A stretch of 64,000 nucleotides of DNA from Cryobacterium sp. Y57 (GTDB lineage Bacteria; Actinomycetota; Actinomycetes; Actinomycetales; Microbacteriaceae), in NCBI RefSeq assembly GCF_002929505.1, contig NZ_PJJL01000065.1, positions 68,478 through 132,477 on the forward strand, given 5' to 3'. Below are positions 8,074 through 16,458 of the stretch, in pieces. The position numbers and the translations under genes were made by a program. Under the pieces are notes generated by a model. That model had not been told where the DNA came from. It did not search any database and saw only the letters and a list, made by a program, of their open reading frames with translations. The number at the start of each line of letters is the position of its first letter. The stretch's first letter is position 1.

Positions 8074-8567
8074 TGCGCGGCGTCCTCGCACCAGACCAGC
8101 ACGGTGCGTACGGCCGTGCCCACCACGACGTCGTCTTGGTTGCGCCCGGTATGTTCGAGCGTGATGATGCCTTGACCGGGGCGGCTTTTCGACAGCCGTT
8201 TACCGGTGACGATGCTCTCCGAGTACAGGGTGTCACCGTGATGCAGCGGATGGGGAAACGTCACGGCCGAAAATCCCAGGTTCGCCACGATCGTGCCCTG
8301 GGTCAATTGCGCCACCGAGCTGCCGACCATGGTCGAGAGGGTGAACATGGAATTGACCAGACGTTCGCCGAACGGCTGGGTGGCCGACCAGGCTGCGTCG
8401 AGATGCAACGCCTGCGTGTTCATGGTCATCGTCGTGAACAGCACGTTGTCGGCCTCGGTCACGGTGCGGCCGGGGCGGTGCTGATACAGCGCATCGAGGT
8501 CGAACTCCTCGAAGTAGAGACCGCGCTGGCGCACCGGATGGCGCTCGGGCGTATCGGGGTCGGACAT
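8070..8567 (-). CDS. MaoC-family enoyl-CoA hydratase, leucine operon
   Basis: The 165-residue hot-dog-fold hydratase corresponds to Rv2499c of M. tuberculosis by order and sequence type. The hydratase-2 motif region is TVTEADNVLFTTMTMNTQALHLD; LVNSMFTLSTMVGSSV and FPHPLHHGDTLYSES follow. It starts at an ATG with a very good site (AAGGAG, six-base spacing). Within the operon it should hydrate 3-methylglutaconyl-CoA or a related enoyl-CoA, supplying the lyase encoded downstream. The stop overlaps the lyase start. The exact substrate is inferred from context, not from residues. Confidence 0.85.
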   Translation of the reverse strand: MSDPDTPERHPVRQRGLYFEEFDLDALYQHRPGRTVTEADNVLFTTMTMNTQALHLDAAWSATQPFGERLVNSMFTLSTMVGSSVAQLTQGTIVANLGFSAVTFPHPLHHGDTLYSESIVTGKRLSKSRPGQGIITLEHTGRNQDDVVVGTAVRTVLVWCEDAAQ

Positions 8568-8587
8568 CTGCTTCTCCTTAATCTGGG

Positions 8588-9754
8588 TCAGCTGGTGAAT
8601 CCCAGGGCCCGCGAGATGACCATGAGCTGCACCTCGGTCGTGCCCTCGCCCAGCTCGAGCACCTTGGAATCACGATAGTGCCGCGCGACCGGATTCTCGT
8701 TCAGAAAGCCGTATCCGCCGAAGATCTGCGTAGCATCGCGGGCGTTGTCCATAGCCGCTTCGCTGCCGACCATCTTGGCGATCGAAGCCTCCATCTTGAA
8801 GGGTTTGCCGTTGATCATTTTCAGCGCAGCATCGTAGTAGGCGAGGCGCGCGGTGTGAACCCGCGCCTGCATCCGTGCAATCTTGAACGCGATGTGCTGA
8901 TTGGAGCCGATCGAGCGGCCAAAGACATTACGGCTGTTGGCATAGCGGATCGACTCTTCGAGGCAGCCCTGCGCCGCGCCGGTGCACAGCGCGGCGAAGG
9001 CGATGCGGCCTTCGTCGAGGGTCTGCACGAAGTTGGCGAAACCGCGGCCACGCTCCCCGAGCAGGTTGGCCTCCGGCACGCGCACGTCGTCGAACACAAG
9101 CGGGTGGGTGTCTGAAGTGTGCCAGCCGACCTTGTCGTAGGGCGGGAGTGCCGTGAAACCGGGGGTCGGTGTCGGCACCAGAATGGCGGTCAGTTCTTTC
9201 TTGATGGAACCGTCGGCGCGAGTGGCCTCCCCCGTGACCGCCGTCACCGTCACCAGGCGGGTAATGTCCGACCCGGAGTTGGTGATGAACTGCTTTGTGC
9301 CGTTGATCACCCATTCGCCGCCCGTGAGTTCGGCGGTGGTCTTGGTTCCCGCGGCGTCTGAGCCGGCATCTGCTTCGGTGAGGCCGAACGCGGCGAGCGC
9401 TGAGCCACTCGCCAGGAGGGGAACCCACTCGTGCTTCTGCGCCTCGGTACCGCTGCGGAACACCGGCATGATGCCCAGGCCCACACCGGCCTCGAGGGTG
9501 ACGGCGATGCTCTGGTCGGCACGAGCGAGCTGCTCCACGGCGAGGCAGAGCGCGAAGTAGTCATTGCCCTGGCCGCCGTACTCCACGGGGAACGGCAGTC
9601 CGAACAAGCCCATCTGTCCCATTTCGGCGATGATGCCGTAGGGCAGGCTGCGCTTCGTGTCGTACTCGTAGGCGGCCGGCGCGACAACGGTATCGGCGAA
9701 ATCTCGAACCGTGTCGCTCAGGGCTTGGTATTCGGGAGTGAGTTCGTAGGTCAT
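8588..9754 (-). CDS. Isovaleryl-CoA dehydrogenase-like acyl-CoA dehydrogenase
   Basis: The 388-residue FAD enzyme oxidises a short branched acyl-CoA to the enoyl-CoA. It has the acyl-CoA dehydrogenase signatures FGLTEADAGSDAAGT (FAD/substrate), QFITNSG and, near the C-terminus, FGGYGFLNENPVARHYRD followed by LELGEGTTEVQ with the catalytic-type glutamate. The family length is about 380-390, so it is complete. Position and type match fadE19 (Rv2500c) in the equivalent locus. It overlaps mccA by ATGA. The likely reaction is isovaleryl-CoA to 3-methylcrotonyl-CoA, the substrate of the carboxylase encoded just upstream; electrons would go to electron-transfer flavoprotein, which is not encoded here. 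Confidence 0.9.
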   Translation of the reverse strand: MTYELTPEYQALSDTVRDFADTVVAPAAYEYDTKRSLPYGIIAEMGQMGLFGLPFPVEYGGQGNDYFALCLAVEQLARADQSIAVTLEAGVGLGIMPVFRSGTEAQKHEWVPLLASGSALAAFGLTEADAGSDAAGTKTTAELTGGEWVINGTKQFITNSGSDITRLVTVTAVTGEATRADGSIKKELTAILVPTPTPGFTALPPYDKVGWHTSDTHPLVFDDVRVPEANLLGERGRGFANFVQTLDEGRIAFAALCTGAAQGCLEESIRYANSRNVFGRSIGSNQHIAFKIARMQARVHTARLAYYDAALKMINGKPFKMEASIAKMVGSEAAMDNARDATQIFGGYGFLNENPVARHYRDSKVLELGEGTTEVQLMVISRALGFTS

Positions 9755-11796
9755 TCTGCATCTTCCTTGTCTGCGCTGGTTTCGGGGGTGCTGATCGTCG
9801 CGACGATCTGGTCCAGTGCCACCAGGTCACCCGTCTTGAGGTTCACCGTGACCTGGCCGAACGTGGCGGCCACGAGTTTGTGCTCCATCTTCATGGCCTC
9901 GACCACGAGGATGGTTTGGCCCACCTGCACGGTGTCACCAGTGGCGGCGTGCACGGCGACAACGGTGCCGGGCATCGGCGATCGCACGTCTGGGCCGACC
10001 GCCCCTGGCACGCGGTCGCGCCCCGCGAGGTGTTCCGCGAGTTGCTCGGCCCGTGATCGGTGTCGTAGGTCGATCGAGAATCCGTCGGAGCCGATATATA
10101 CGTGCGCTCCGGACTGCTCGATGGCGAACACGCGGGTCTCGCCGTCGTAATCGATGCGAAACGCGCCCGGGCGACCTTTGACCAGCGTGAGTGCGGTTTC
10201 CACGGCCGGCCGCCCATCGAGCGAGACGGATGCCGCCTCCGACGCCCCGACAACCCGCACCTCCACGGCGTCGGTCGCGCTGACTCCCAGCGAGTACCGC
10301 ACCGGACGCGGCGAGCCCATCCGCCACCCGCTCGGCCGCGTCCATACAGCGTTCGCGCCCGTCGGATCGAACCCCGCCGGCACCCGCCCGTGCAGGAACA
10401 AGGCTGCGGCGGCGAGGACGTGTCTGTCGGCTGTGCGAAAAGTGAGGTCGGGAAGCTTGCGTTCAATCAAACCGGTGTCGAGGCGGCCAGCACGCACGTC
10501 GGCATCCGCTAGCAGCAGCCGAAGGTATTCAGTGTTGGTCTGCACGCCGAGCACGACGGTGTCGGCAAGCGCCCGGTCGAGATGGTTCAACGCTTCAAGC
10601 CGGGTGGGAGCCCAGGCGATCACCTTGGCCAGCATCGGGTCGTAGTGCGAGGCGATCGACAGGCCCGGAGCCAGCGAGCTGTCAACGCGCACGCCCTCGC
10701 CCCTGGCCTCGTGCAGCTGCAGCACGGTGCCGGTGGTCGGCAAGAAGCCGCGCTCGGGGTTCTCCGCATAGACCCGCGCCTCGATCGCATGCCCCGTGAG
10801 GCATATATCGGACTGGGGGATCGTGAGTGGCTCCCCCGCCGCAATGCGCAACTGCCAGTCCACCAGATCGAGGCCGGTGACCAGCTCGGTGACCGGGTGT
10901 TCAACCTGCAGGCGGGTGTTCATCTCCATGAAGAAGAATTCGTCGGGCGCGGCCGCCGACACCAGGAATTCCACGGTTCCCGCGCCGCTGTAACCCACGC
11001 TGCGGGCAGCGGCACAGGCGGCCTCGCCGATGCGGGCCCGAATCGCCTCATCGAGCAGGGGGGAGGGTGCCTCCTCGATGACCTTCTGGTGCCGCCGCTG
11101 CAGTGAGCATTCGCGCTCGCCCAGATGAATGACGGCGCCGTGGTTGTCGGCGAGCACCTGCACCTCAATGTGCCGCGGGGTGGCAACGAGCCGTTCGAGC
11201 AGCAGGGTGTCGTCGCCGAAGGCGCTCTGCGCCACGCGCCGTGCGGCCTCGAGGGTGGCGGGCAGGTCTTCAGCCCGTTCCACCACGTGCATGCCCTTGC
11301 CGCCGCCACCGGCGGAGGGCTTGATCAGCATCGGATACCCCACGTCGACGGCCGCCGCGATCAACTGCTCGTTGCTGAGGCCCGGCTGAGCCACCCCGGG
11401 GATGATCGGCACCCCGTAACCGGCCACGTGGTTCTTCGAGCGGATCTTGTCGCCCATCGTATTGAGCGCGTGCACGCTGGGCCCGATGAACACGATTCCG
11501 GCGTCGGCGCAGGCCTGAGCGAACACCTGGTTCTCGCTGAGAAAGCCGTATCCGGGGTGAATCGCCTGGGCCCTGGTTCGGGCAGCAGCGGCCAGAACGG
11601 CTTCTACGTTCAGGTAACTGTCAGCCGGCGCGGCGCCACCGAGGCGCACCGCGGTATCCGCTAGCGACACGTGCCGAGCGTCACGGTCTGCGTCGCTGTA
11701 CACGGCGACAGAGCGGATGCCCCGCTCGCGCAGGGTGCGAATGATACGGCAGGCGATTTCGCCGCGATTGGCGACCAGGACGGTGTCAAATGTCAC
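9751..11796 (-). CDS. mccA: 3-methylcrotonyl-CoA carboxylase alpha subunit (biotin carboxylase + BCCP)
   Basis: The 681-residue subunit carries biotin carboxylase (about 1-450: VLVANRGEIACRIIRTLRE, ATP-grasp loop SAGGGGKGMHVV, FMEMNTRLQVEHPVTE) and a C-terminal biotinyl domain (VVEAMKMEHKL, biotin on the lysine between the methionines). The GTG at 11796 is preferred: it has AGAGGA five bases upstream and begins right at the conserved N-terminus. The 43 extra residues of the long ORF look like antisense of the upstream gene. It carboxylates biotin for the partner carboxyltransferase and corresponds to accA1 (Rv2501c). Confidence 0.93.
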   Translation of the reverse strand: MTFDTVLVANRGEIACRIIRTLRERGIRSVAVYSDADRDARHVSLADTAVRLGGAAPADSYLNVEAVLAAAARTRAQAIHPGYGFLSENQVFAQACADAGIVFIGPSVHALNTMGDKIRSKNHVAGYGVPIIPGVAQPGLSNEQLIAAAVDVGYPMLIKPSAGGGGKGMHVVERAEDLPATLEAARRVAQSAFGDDTLLLERLVATPRHIEVQVLADNHGAVIHLGERECSLQRRHQKVIEEAPSPLLDEAIRARIGEAACAAARSVGYSGAGTVEFLVSAAAPDEFFFMEMNTRLQVEHPVTELVTGLDLVDWQLRIAAGEPLTIPQSDICLTGHAIEARVYAENPERGFLPTTGTVLQLHEARGEGVRVDSSLAPGLSIASHYDPMLAKVIAWAPTRLEALNHLDRALADTVVLGVQTNTEYLRLLLADADVRAGRLDTGLIERKLPDLTFRTADRHVLAAAALFLHGRVPAGFDPTGANAVWTRPSGWRMGSPRPVRYSLGVSATDAVEVRVVGASEAASVSLDGRPAVETALTLVKGRPGAFRIDYDGETRVFAIEQSGAHVYIGSDGFSIDLRHRSRAEQLAEHLAGRDRVPGAVGPDVRSPMPGTVVAVHAATGDTVQVGQTILVVEAMKMEHKLVAATFGQVTVNLKTGDLVALDQIVATISTPETSADKEDAE

Positions 11797-11810
11797 AGGA
11801 ATCCTCTCAC

Positions 11811-13418
11811 TCACATTCGGAACAGGCCGAAGGCGGACTCGCCAAGCGGCGCGGCGGCGCACACAGCGAGGGCGAGGCCGAGCACCGTGCGGGTGTCGGC
11901 CGGGTCGATGACGCCGTCGTCCCACAGCCGGGCGGTCGAATAGTAGGGGCTGCCCTGCTCCTCATACTTTTCGAGGATCGGGTCGGTGAAGGCGGTCTCG
12001 GCCTCGGCCGACCAGGTGTCTCCCCCGCGCTCGATCTGCTCGCGCTTGACGGTGGCGAGCACGGAGGACGCCTGCGCGCCGCCCATCACCGAGATGCGGC
12101 TTCCCGGCCACATCCACAGGAAACGGGGTGAGTAGGCGCGGCCACACATGGAGTAGTTGCCGGCGCCGAAGGAGCCACCGATCACCACCGTGAGTTTGGG
12201 CACGCGGGCAGTCGCGACGGCAGTGACCATTTTGGCACCGTGCTTGGCGATGCCGCCGGCCTCAGCCGCCTGGCCCACCATGAAACCGGAGATGTTCTGC
12301 AAAAAGACGAGCGGGATTCCGCGTTGGTCACAGAGTTCGATGAAGTGGGCGCCTTTTTGCGCAGATTCGGCGAACAGGATGCCGTTGTTGGCGACGATAC
12401 CCACCGGGTGGCCGTGGATGTGCGCGAACCCGGTCACGAGGGTGGTGGCGTATTCGCGCTTGAATTCGTGGAATTCACTGCCGTCGACGATGCGCGCGAT
12501 CACTTCGTGCACGTCGTACTGGTCCTGCACGTCGACGGGGACGGCTCCATAGAGTTCGCTTTCGTCGGCGACCGGGTCGACAGTAGGGATCACGCTCCAT
12601 GCCGGAGCCTCGGCTCGAGGGAGGGTCGAGACGATGTCGCGCACGATTTGCAGGGCGTGCTCATCGTTTTCGGCGAGGTGGTCGGTGACGCCGGAGACGC
12701 GGGCGTGCAGGTCACCACCGCCGAGCTCTTCGGCGGTGACGATTTCGCCGATCGCGGCCTTCACCAGGGGCGGTCCGCCGAGAAAGATGGTGCCCTGGCC
12801 CCGCACGATCACGGTCTCATCGCTCATGGCGGGAACGTAGGCACCGCCGGCGGTGCACGATCCCATCACCGCAGCGATCTGCGGAATCTTGGCCGCGGAC
12901 ATCCGGGCCTGGTTGTAAAAGATGCGGCCGAAGTGGTCACGGTCGGGAAAAACCTCGGCCTGCAGGGGCAGGAAGGCGCCCCCGGAATCAACGAGGTACA
13001 CGCAGGGCAGGCGGTTCTCGAAGGCGATCTCCTGGGCCCGTAAGTGTTTTTTCACCGTCATCGGGTAATAGGTGCCGCCCTTGACGGTGGCGTCGTTGGA
13101 GATTACGAGCACATAGCGCCCGTGTACGAGGCCGATTCCGGCGATGACGCCCGCTCCCGGGCTGTCGTCATTGTAGAGACCGGTCGCAGCCAGCGCCGCG
13201 ATCTCGAGGAACGGGCTGCCGTCGTCGAGTAATTGGTCGATGCGCTCACGGGGCAGCAGCTTGCCGCGGGCGAGGTGGCGCTGGCGGGACTTCTCCGGCC
13301 CGCCGAGGGCGGCCGTGGCGAGGCGTTGCTTCAGGTCGGCGACGAGTTGTCGCTGGGCAGCGTCATTGCTGCGGAACGTCTCGGCAGAGGAGTTGAGCTG
13401 ACTCGCGAGCGTCTCCAT
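11811..13418 (-). CDS. mccB: 3-methylcrotonyl-CoA carboxylase beta subunit (carboxyltransferase)
   Basis: The 535-residue carboxyltransferase has both crotonase-fold halves. The block [20 protein letters not shown] with [13 protein letters not shown] is diagnostic of methylcrotonyl-CoA rather than acetyl-/propionyl-CoA carboxylases. [16 protein letters not shown] and [19 protein letters not shown] are the other conserved loops. I choose the ATG at 13418 (METLASQL) because GGGAAG is six bases upstream; the ATG at 13424 has none at the right distance. It heads the operon mccB-mccA-ivd-maoC-citE and corresponds to accD1 (Rv2502c). The upstream palindrome suggests TetR repression. Confidence 0.93.
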   Translation of the reverse strand: METLASQLNSSAETFRSNDAAQRQLVADLKQRLATAALGGPEKSRQRHLARGKLLPRERIDQLLDDGSPFLEIAALAATGLYNDDSPGAGVIAGIGLVHGRYVLVISNDATVKGGTYYPMTVKKHLRAQEIAFENRLPCVYLVDSGGAFLPLQAEVFPDRDHFGRIFYNQARMSAAKIPQIAAVMGSCTAGGAYVPAMSDETVIVRGQGTIFLGGPPLVKAAIGEIVTAEELGGGDLHARVSGVTDHLAENDEHALQIVRDIVSTLPRAEAPAWSVIPTVDPVADESELYGAVPVDVQDQYDVHEVIARIVDGSEFHEFKREYATTLVTGFAHIHGHPVGIVANNGILFAESAQKGAHFIELCDQRGIPLVFLQNISGFMVGQAAEAGGIAKHGAKMVTAVATARVPKLTVVIGGSFGAGNYSMCGRAYSPRFLWMWPGSRISVMGGAQASSVLATVKREQIERGGDTWSAEAETAFTDPILEKYEEQGSPYYSTARLWDDGVIDPADTRTVLGLALAVCAAAPLGESAFGLFRM

Positions 13419-13462
13419 CGACATCTTCCCGTTGGCGATGCCGGGCGACCCGGTATCAAGTA

Positions 13463-13482
13463 CAGTTAGTGTTCACTAACTG
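13463..13482. promoter_or_regulatory. 20-bp perfect palindrome, TetR operator candidate
   Basis: CAGTTAGTGTTCACTAACTG has perfect 9-bp arms around TT. It sits between the divergent mccB and TetR genes, 45 bp from mccB and 49 bp from the regulator. Imperfect half-sites follow (GTTAGT at 13491-13496 and TTAACTG near 13503), which may be a second, weaker site. Size and position are typical for a TetR dimer operator that controls both directions. Confidence 0.75.
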
Positions 13483-13530
13483 AAGTTCAGGTTAGTCAGA
13501 ATTAACTGAAATGTCCAGTGGGAGGCTCGC

Positions 13531-14130
13531 ATGAACGCACCGATCGAAACCACGTCGCGGAGCCGGGCCAAGGCTGACCGACGGTCGGCCCTGCTCAGCG
13601 CAGCAGCCACGCTCTTCGCCCAGTCCGGATTCAAGGGGGTCTCGATCGAAGACCTCGGCGCGGCGGTCGGGGTGAGCGGGCCGGCCGTCTACCGACATTT
13701 CAGCGGAAAGCAGGCCGTACTGGCCGCGCTGCTCATCGATGTGAGCGAAGATCTCGTAGCCGGTGGGCGAAGCGTTGTGACCGAGGCAACGGATGCTGCT
13801 GCCGCCCTGGGCGACCTCGTGCGCTTTCACGTTGACTTCGCGCTGTCGAACCCCGAGGTGATCCGGGTGCAAGACCGCGACCTCGACAGCCTCGCGGAGT
13901 CGGACCGGCATCGGGTGCGGCTGCTGCAGCGCGAGTACGTGGAACTGTGGGTTGAGGTTTTGCACCGCGTGCACCCTGCGGTCGACGAGGCGCTGCTGCG
14001 CGTTCGGGCCCACGCGACATTCGGGCTGCTCAACTCCACGCCGCACAGCGCCCGCATATCCTCACGGGCCGCGGAGCGTGCCCTGCTCGAGGAGATGGCC
14101 CTCGCCGCCCTCGGCCTGCCGGGCGCGTAA
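13531..14130 (+). CDS. TetR-family regulator of the leucine-degradation operon
   Basis: The 199-residue protein has an N-terminal TetR HTH (about 14-62: SALLSAAATLFAQSGFKGVS ... VGVSGPAVYRHFSGKQAVLA) and an all-helical ligand domain (TetR_C-like, FHVDFALSNPEVIRVQDRDL). The ribosome site is GGGAGG, six bases before ATG. It is divergent from mccB with the 20-bp palindrome between them and corresponds in position to Rv2506 next to accD1 in M. tuberculosis. The likely inducer is an acyl-CoA or a branched-chain catabolite (inference). Confidence 0.9.
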   Translation: MNAPIETTSRSRAKADRRSALLSAAATLFAQSGFKGVSIEDLGAAVGVSGPAVYRHFSGKQAVLAALLIDVSEDLVAGGRSVVTEATDAAAALGDLVRFHVDFALSNPEVIRVQDRDLDSLAESDRHRVRLLQREYVELWVEVLHRVHPAVDEALLRVRAHATFGLLNSTPHSARISSRAAERALLEEMALAALGLPGA

Positions 14131-14147
14131 CGGCCCAGACGAACCGG

Positions 14148-14810
14148 TCAGAACGCAGCGGTGCAGACGCAGAGCTCGTTGCCCTCGACGTCGACGAGCA
14201 CCCACCAATCGGGGGCGTGCTCGTCACTGAGTAGCGCGCCGCCCACGTCGAGCACGGCCGCGACTCGCTCTTCAGCGTCATCGCTCGGCACGTAGACGTC
14301 CACATGAATGCGGTTGCGCTCGATGCGGGCGATTTCCATGTGCTGGAACCATACCTTGGGGGCGAGGCCACGCGGGTCGACCAGTTCCACGCCGTCATCG
14401 CCGGTGACCTCGGTGTAGCCGAGGCCGACCCGCCAGAATGGACGCACGGCATCCGCGTCGATGCAGTCGATCGCGATGTCGTAGCGCGTCGGGTGCGCCG
14501 GACGCGCCTCGGCCCCGAGAGCGTCGGCGATCTGCTGCACCCGGGCCGCGAGCTCGACATCGCGCGCGGTGACTCCCCCGGCATCGTGCGAGGTCAGCAC
14601 AAGCGACACCGCCCCGTAGCCGAGACGCACGTCGGGATGGTGATTCAGCGCCTCGGCGGCCTCGCCGATGCGATTGACCAGTTCGAGGGCGGATGCGAAG
14701 TCCTGGGTGCTAAACGTGGCGTGCAGGCATCCGTCGAGATGCACGAAAGCGGTGCCCGCGAGTTGTTTCTTCGTCACGAAGGGGGCGAGGAGTGCAGCTT
14801 CTGCGTTCAT
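14148..14810 (-). CDS. Fusion: pterin-4a-carbinolamine dehydratase-like + glyoxalase/VOC domain
   Basis: This 220-residue protein joins two domains. Residues about 1-105 resemble pterin-4a-carbinolamine dehydratase, with the signature ALNHHPDVRLGYGAVSLVLT followed by SHDAGGVTARDVELAARV. Residues about 110-218 are a glyoxalase-like (VOC) domain: YDIAIDCIDADAVRPFWRVG, LVDPRGLAPKVWFQHMEI, RIHVDVYVP and DVEGNELCVC. No aromatic amino acid hydroxylase is in the window, so a pterin-recycling role is doubtful and the second domain may give the specificity. The ATG has GGAGG almost touching it. The gene sits convergent with the TetR gene, between the two halves of the branched-chain catabolic locus, but need not belong to the pathway. 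Confidence 0.8.
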   Translation of the reverse strand: MNAEAALLAPFVTKKQLAGTAFVHLDGCLHATFSTQDFASALELVNRIGEAAEALNHHPDVRLGYGAVSLVLTSHDAGGVTARDVELAARVQQIADALGAEARPAHPTRYDIAIDCIDADAVRPFWRVGLGYTEVTGDDGVELVDPRGLAPKVWFQHMEIARIERNRIHVDVYVPSDDAEERVAAVLDVGGALLSDEHAPDWWVLVDVEGNELCVCTAAF

Positions 14811-14864
14811 GCCTCCACTCTGCTACGCCCCCGCTGCCCGGTCAACCGCCCGTCTGGTGCACAA

Positions 14865-14944
14865 CTCCTGCAATCTGCAGCGTCGAAACCTGGCTGCTCC
14901 GTCATTCCGCGGAACTTTTTGGTCGGTCGGACAGATTGCAGGAG
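14865..14944. repeat. 13-bp inverted repeat flanking a 54-nt core, intergenic
   Basis: CTCCTGCAATCTG (14865-14877) and CAGATTGCAGGAG (14932-14944) are exact reverse complements. The 54-nt core contains a second palindrome, TTCCGCGGAA (14905-14914), followed by CTTTTT. The unit lies in the 211-nt gap between bkdC and the PCD-VOC gene, which has no other content I can name. It could be a structured RNA or terminator of bkdC, or a small dispersed repeat; only a genome-wide search would tell. Confidence 0.55.
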
Positions 14945-15021
14945 CTATGCGCCCGAGACGGGCTAGAGCGACTGGTGCTGGTCTGATGGCCGGCCCGTGA
15001 TGGTGGGGAGAGTTGAAGGGG

Positions 15022-16458
15022 TTAGATCATGGTCAGTACCCGGGCCGGGTCGGCGAGGATGGTGCCGATGTCGGCCAGAAAGCGCGAACCCTGCTCGCCG
15101 TCGACCAGTCGGTGGTCGAACGACACGCTGAGCGTGAGCACCTGGCGCAGGGCGACCTGGCCGTGATACTCCCACGGCCGCGAGCGGATGGCGCCTATCG
15201 CGAGGATCGCCGCCTCCCCTGGATTGACGATAGGGGTGCCGGCGTCGACACCGAACACTCCAATATTGGTGATGGTGATCGTGCCGCCGGCAAGGGCCGC
15301 CGGGGTGGTGGTGCCGGCCCGGGCTGACTTGGTGAGCTCGGCGAGCGCCGCAGCGAGGCCGCGCAGGTCAAGCCGTTCAGCATCGACGATGTTCGGCACG
15401 AGAAGTCCACGCGGGGTCGCGGCAGCGACGCCGAGGTTCACGTGGTGGAACTGCACGATCTCGCCGGCGGGCTCGTCCCACCGGGTGTTCACCGACGGCG
15501 TGCGGCCCACGGCGAGGCAGAGCGCCTTGGCCACCACAGCGAGAATACCGATGCCCGCATCGGCGAGCTGACGGTCGGCGCGCAGCGAAGCGAGCAGTTC
15601 GACCGTCGGGGTGACGTCGATGGTGAGAAACTCGGTTACGTGTGGCGCGGTGAACGCGCTCTGCACCATGGCGGCCGCCGTGAGTTTGCGCAGGCTCTTG
15701 ATCGGCGAACGGGTCTCGCTCAGGTGGTCACCGCTCGTGGCCGGCCGAGCAGCCGTCGCAGCGGGTGGCACGGCCCCGTGCAGGTCGGGGGTCGGCATTG
15801 CCTCGGTGACACGGGCGTGAACGTCATCACGCGTGATCAGGCCGTCCTTTCCGGTGCCAGTGACCAAAGTGAGGTCAATCCCGAGGTCACGGGCCAGGGC
15901 GCGCACCGGCGGCGTCGAGCGCGGTCTGTCCCCAGTGGACGGCGCAGCGGACGGTTCGACAGGTGCTGCGGTGACTGCTGCGGTGGGCGGTGCGGTGGAC
16001 GGTGCGACGAGTGCTGTCGCGGGTGCCGCGGCGGAGGATTCGACGGGTGCTGCGGGCCTTGATGCATCACCGGCTCCCCTGCGGGCACGACGCTGGGGGT
16101 GTCCGCCCCGCTCGACGGCGGGGCCGTAGCCGACCAGATTGGCCTCACGCTGCTCGGCCGCAGCCACAGCCGGAGCCGGGGCATCCGTTGTTGGCGACGA
16201 ATCTGTGGGCTCATCGGCGGCGCCGATCTGGAAGGAGACGATCGGTTCGCCGACGTGCACGACTACCCCGGCCGGCTGGTGCAGCTCGCGCACGACTCCG
16301 GCGAACGGGCTGGGCAATTCGACAACGGCTTTAGCCGTTTCGACGTCGGCGATGTGCTGGTTGAGCGTGACCTCATCGCCCGGCGCAACGAGCCAGGCGA
16401 CGATCTCCGATTCGGTGAGCCCCTCACCGAGGTCGGGCAGCTTGAAGACCTTGATCAT
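15022..16458 (-). CDS. bkdC: Branched-chain 2-oxoacid dehydrogenase E2 (dihydrolipoyl acyltransferase)
   Basis: The 478-residue E2 has one lipoyl domain (about 1-78, lipoyl Lys43 in ETAKAVVELPSP). A long Ala/Pro/Thr-rich flexible linker with repeated AAPV/APST-like units follows (about 90-185). The peripheral subunit-binding domain comes next (about 188-225, PVRALARDLGIDLTLVTGTG), then the catalytic acyltransferase domain ending with SFDHRLVDGEQG (catalytic His and Asp). It transfers the acyl group from E1 to CoA to give isovaleryl-, isobutyryl- or 2-methylbutyryl-CoA. It overlaps bkdB by ATGA and is the last bkd gene; the E3 dihydrolipoamide dehydrogenase is not in the window. Confidence 0.93.
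   Translation of the reverse strand: MIKVFKLPDLGEGLTESEIVAWLVAPGDEVTLNQHIADVETAKAVVELPSPFAGVVRELHQPAGVVVHVGEPIVSFQIGAADEPTDSSPTTDAPAPAVAAAEQREANLVGYGPAVERGGHPQRRARRGAGDASRPAAPVESSAAAPATALVAPSTAPPTAAVTAAPVEPSAAPSTGDRPRSTPPVRALARDLGIDLTLVTGTGKDGLITRDDVHARVTEAMPTPDLHGAVPPAATAARPATSGDHLSETRSPIKSLRKLTAAAMVQSAFTAPHVTEFLTIDVTPTVELLASLRADRQLADAGIGILAVVAKALCLAVGRTPSVNTRWDEPAGEIVQFHHVNLGVAAATPRGLLVPNIVDAERLDLRGLAAALAELTKSARAGTTTPAALAGGTITITNIGVFGVDAGTPIVNPGEAAILAIGAIRSRPWEYHGQVALRQVLTLSVSFDHRLVDGEQGSRFLADIGTILADPARVLTMI

Noticed and set aside
11797-11925. N-terminal extension of MccA
   Set aside because: Arg/Pro-rich sequence that overlaps the mccB coding end; GTG 11796 has a ribosome site and the conserved N-terminus.
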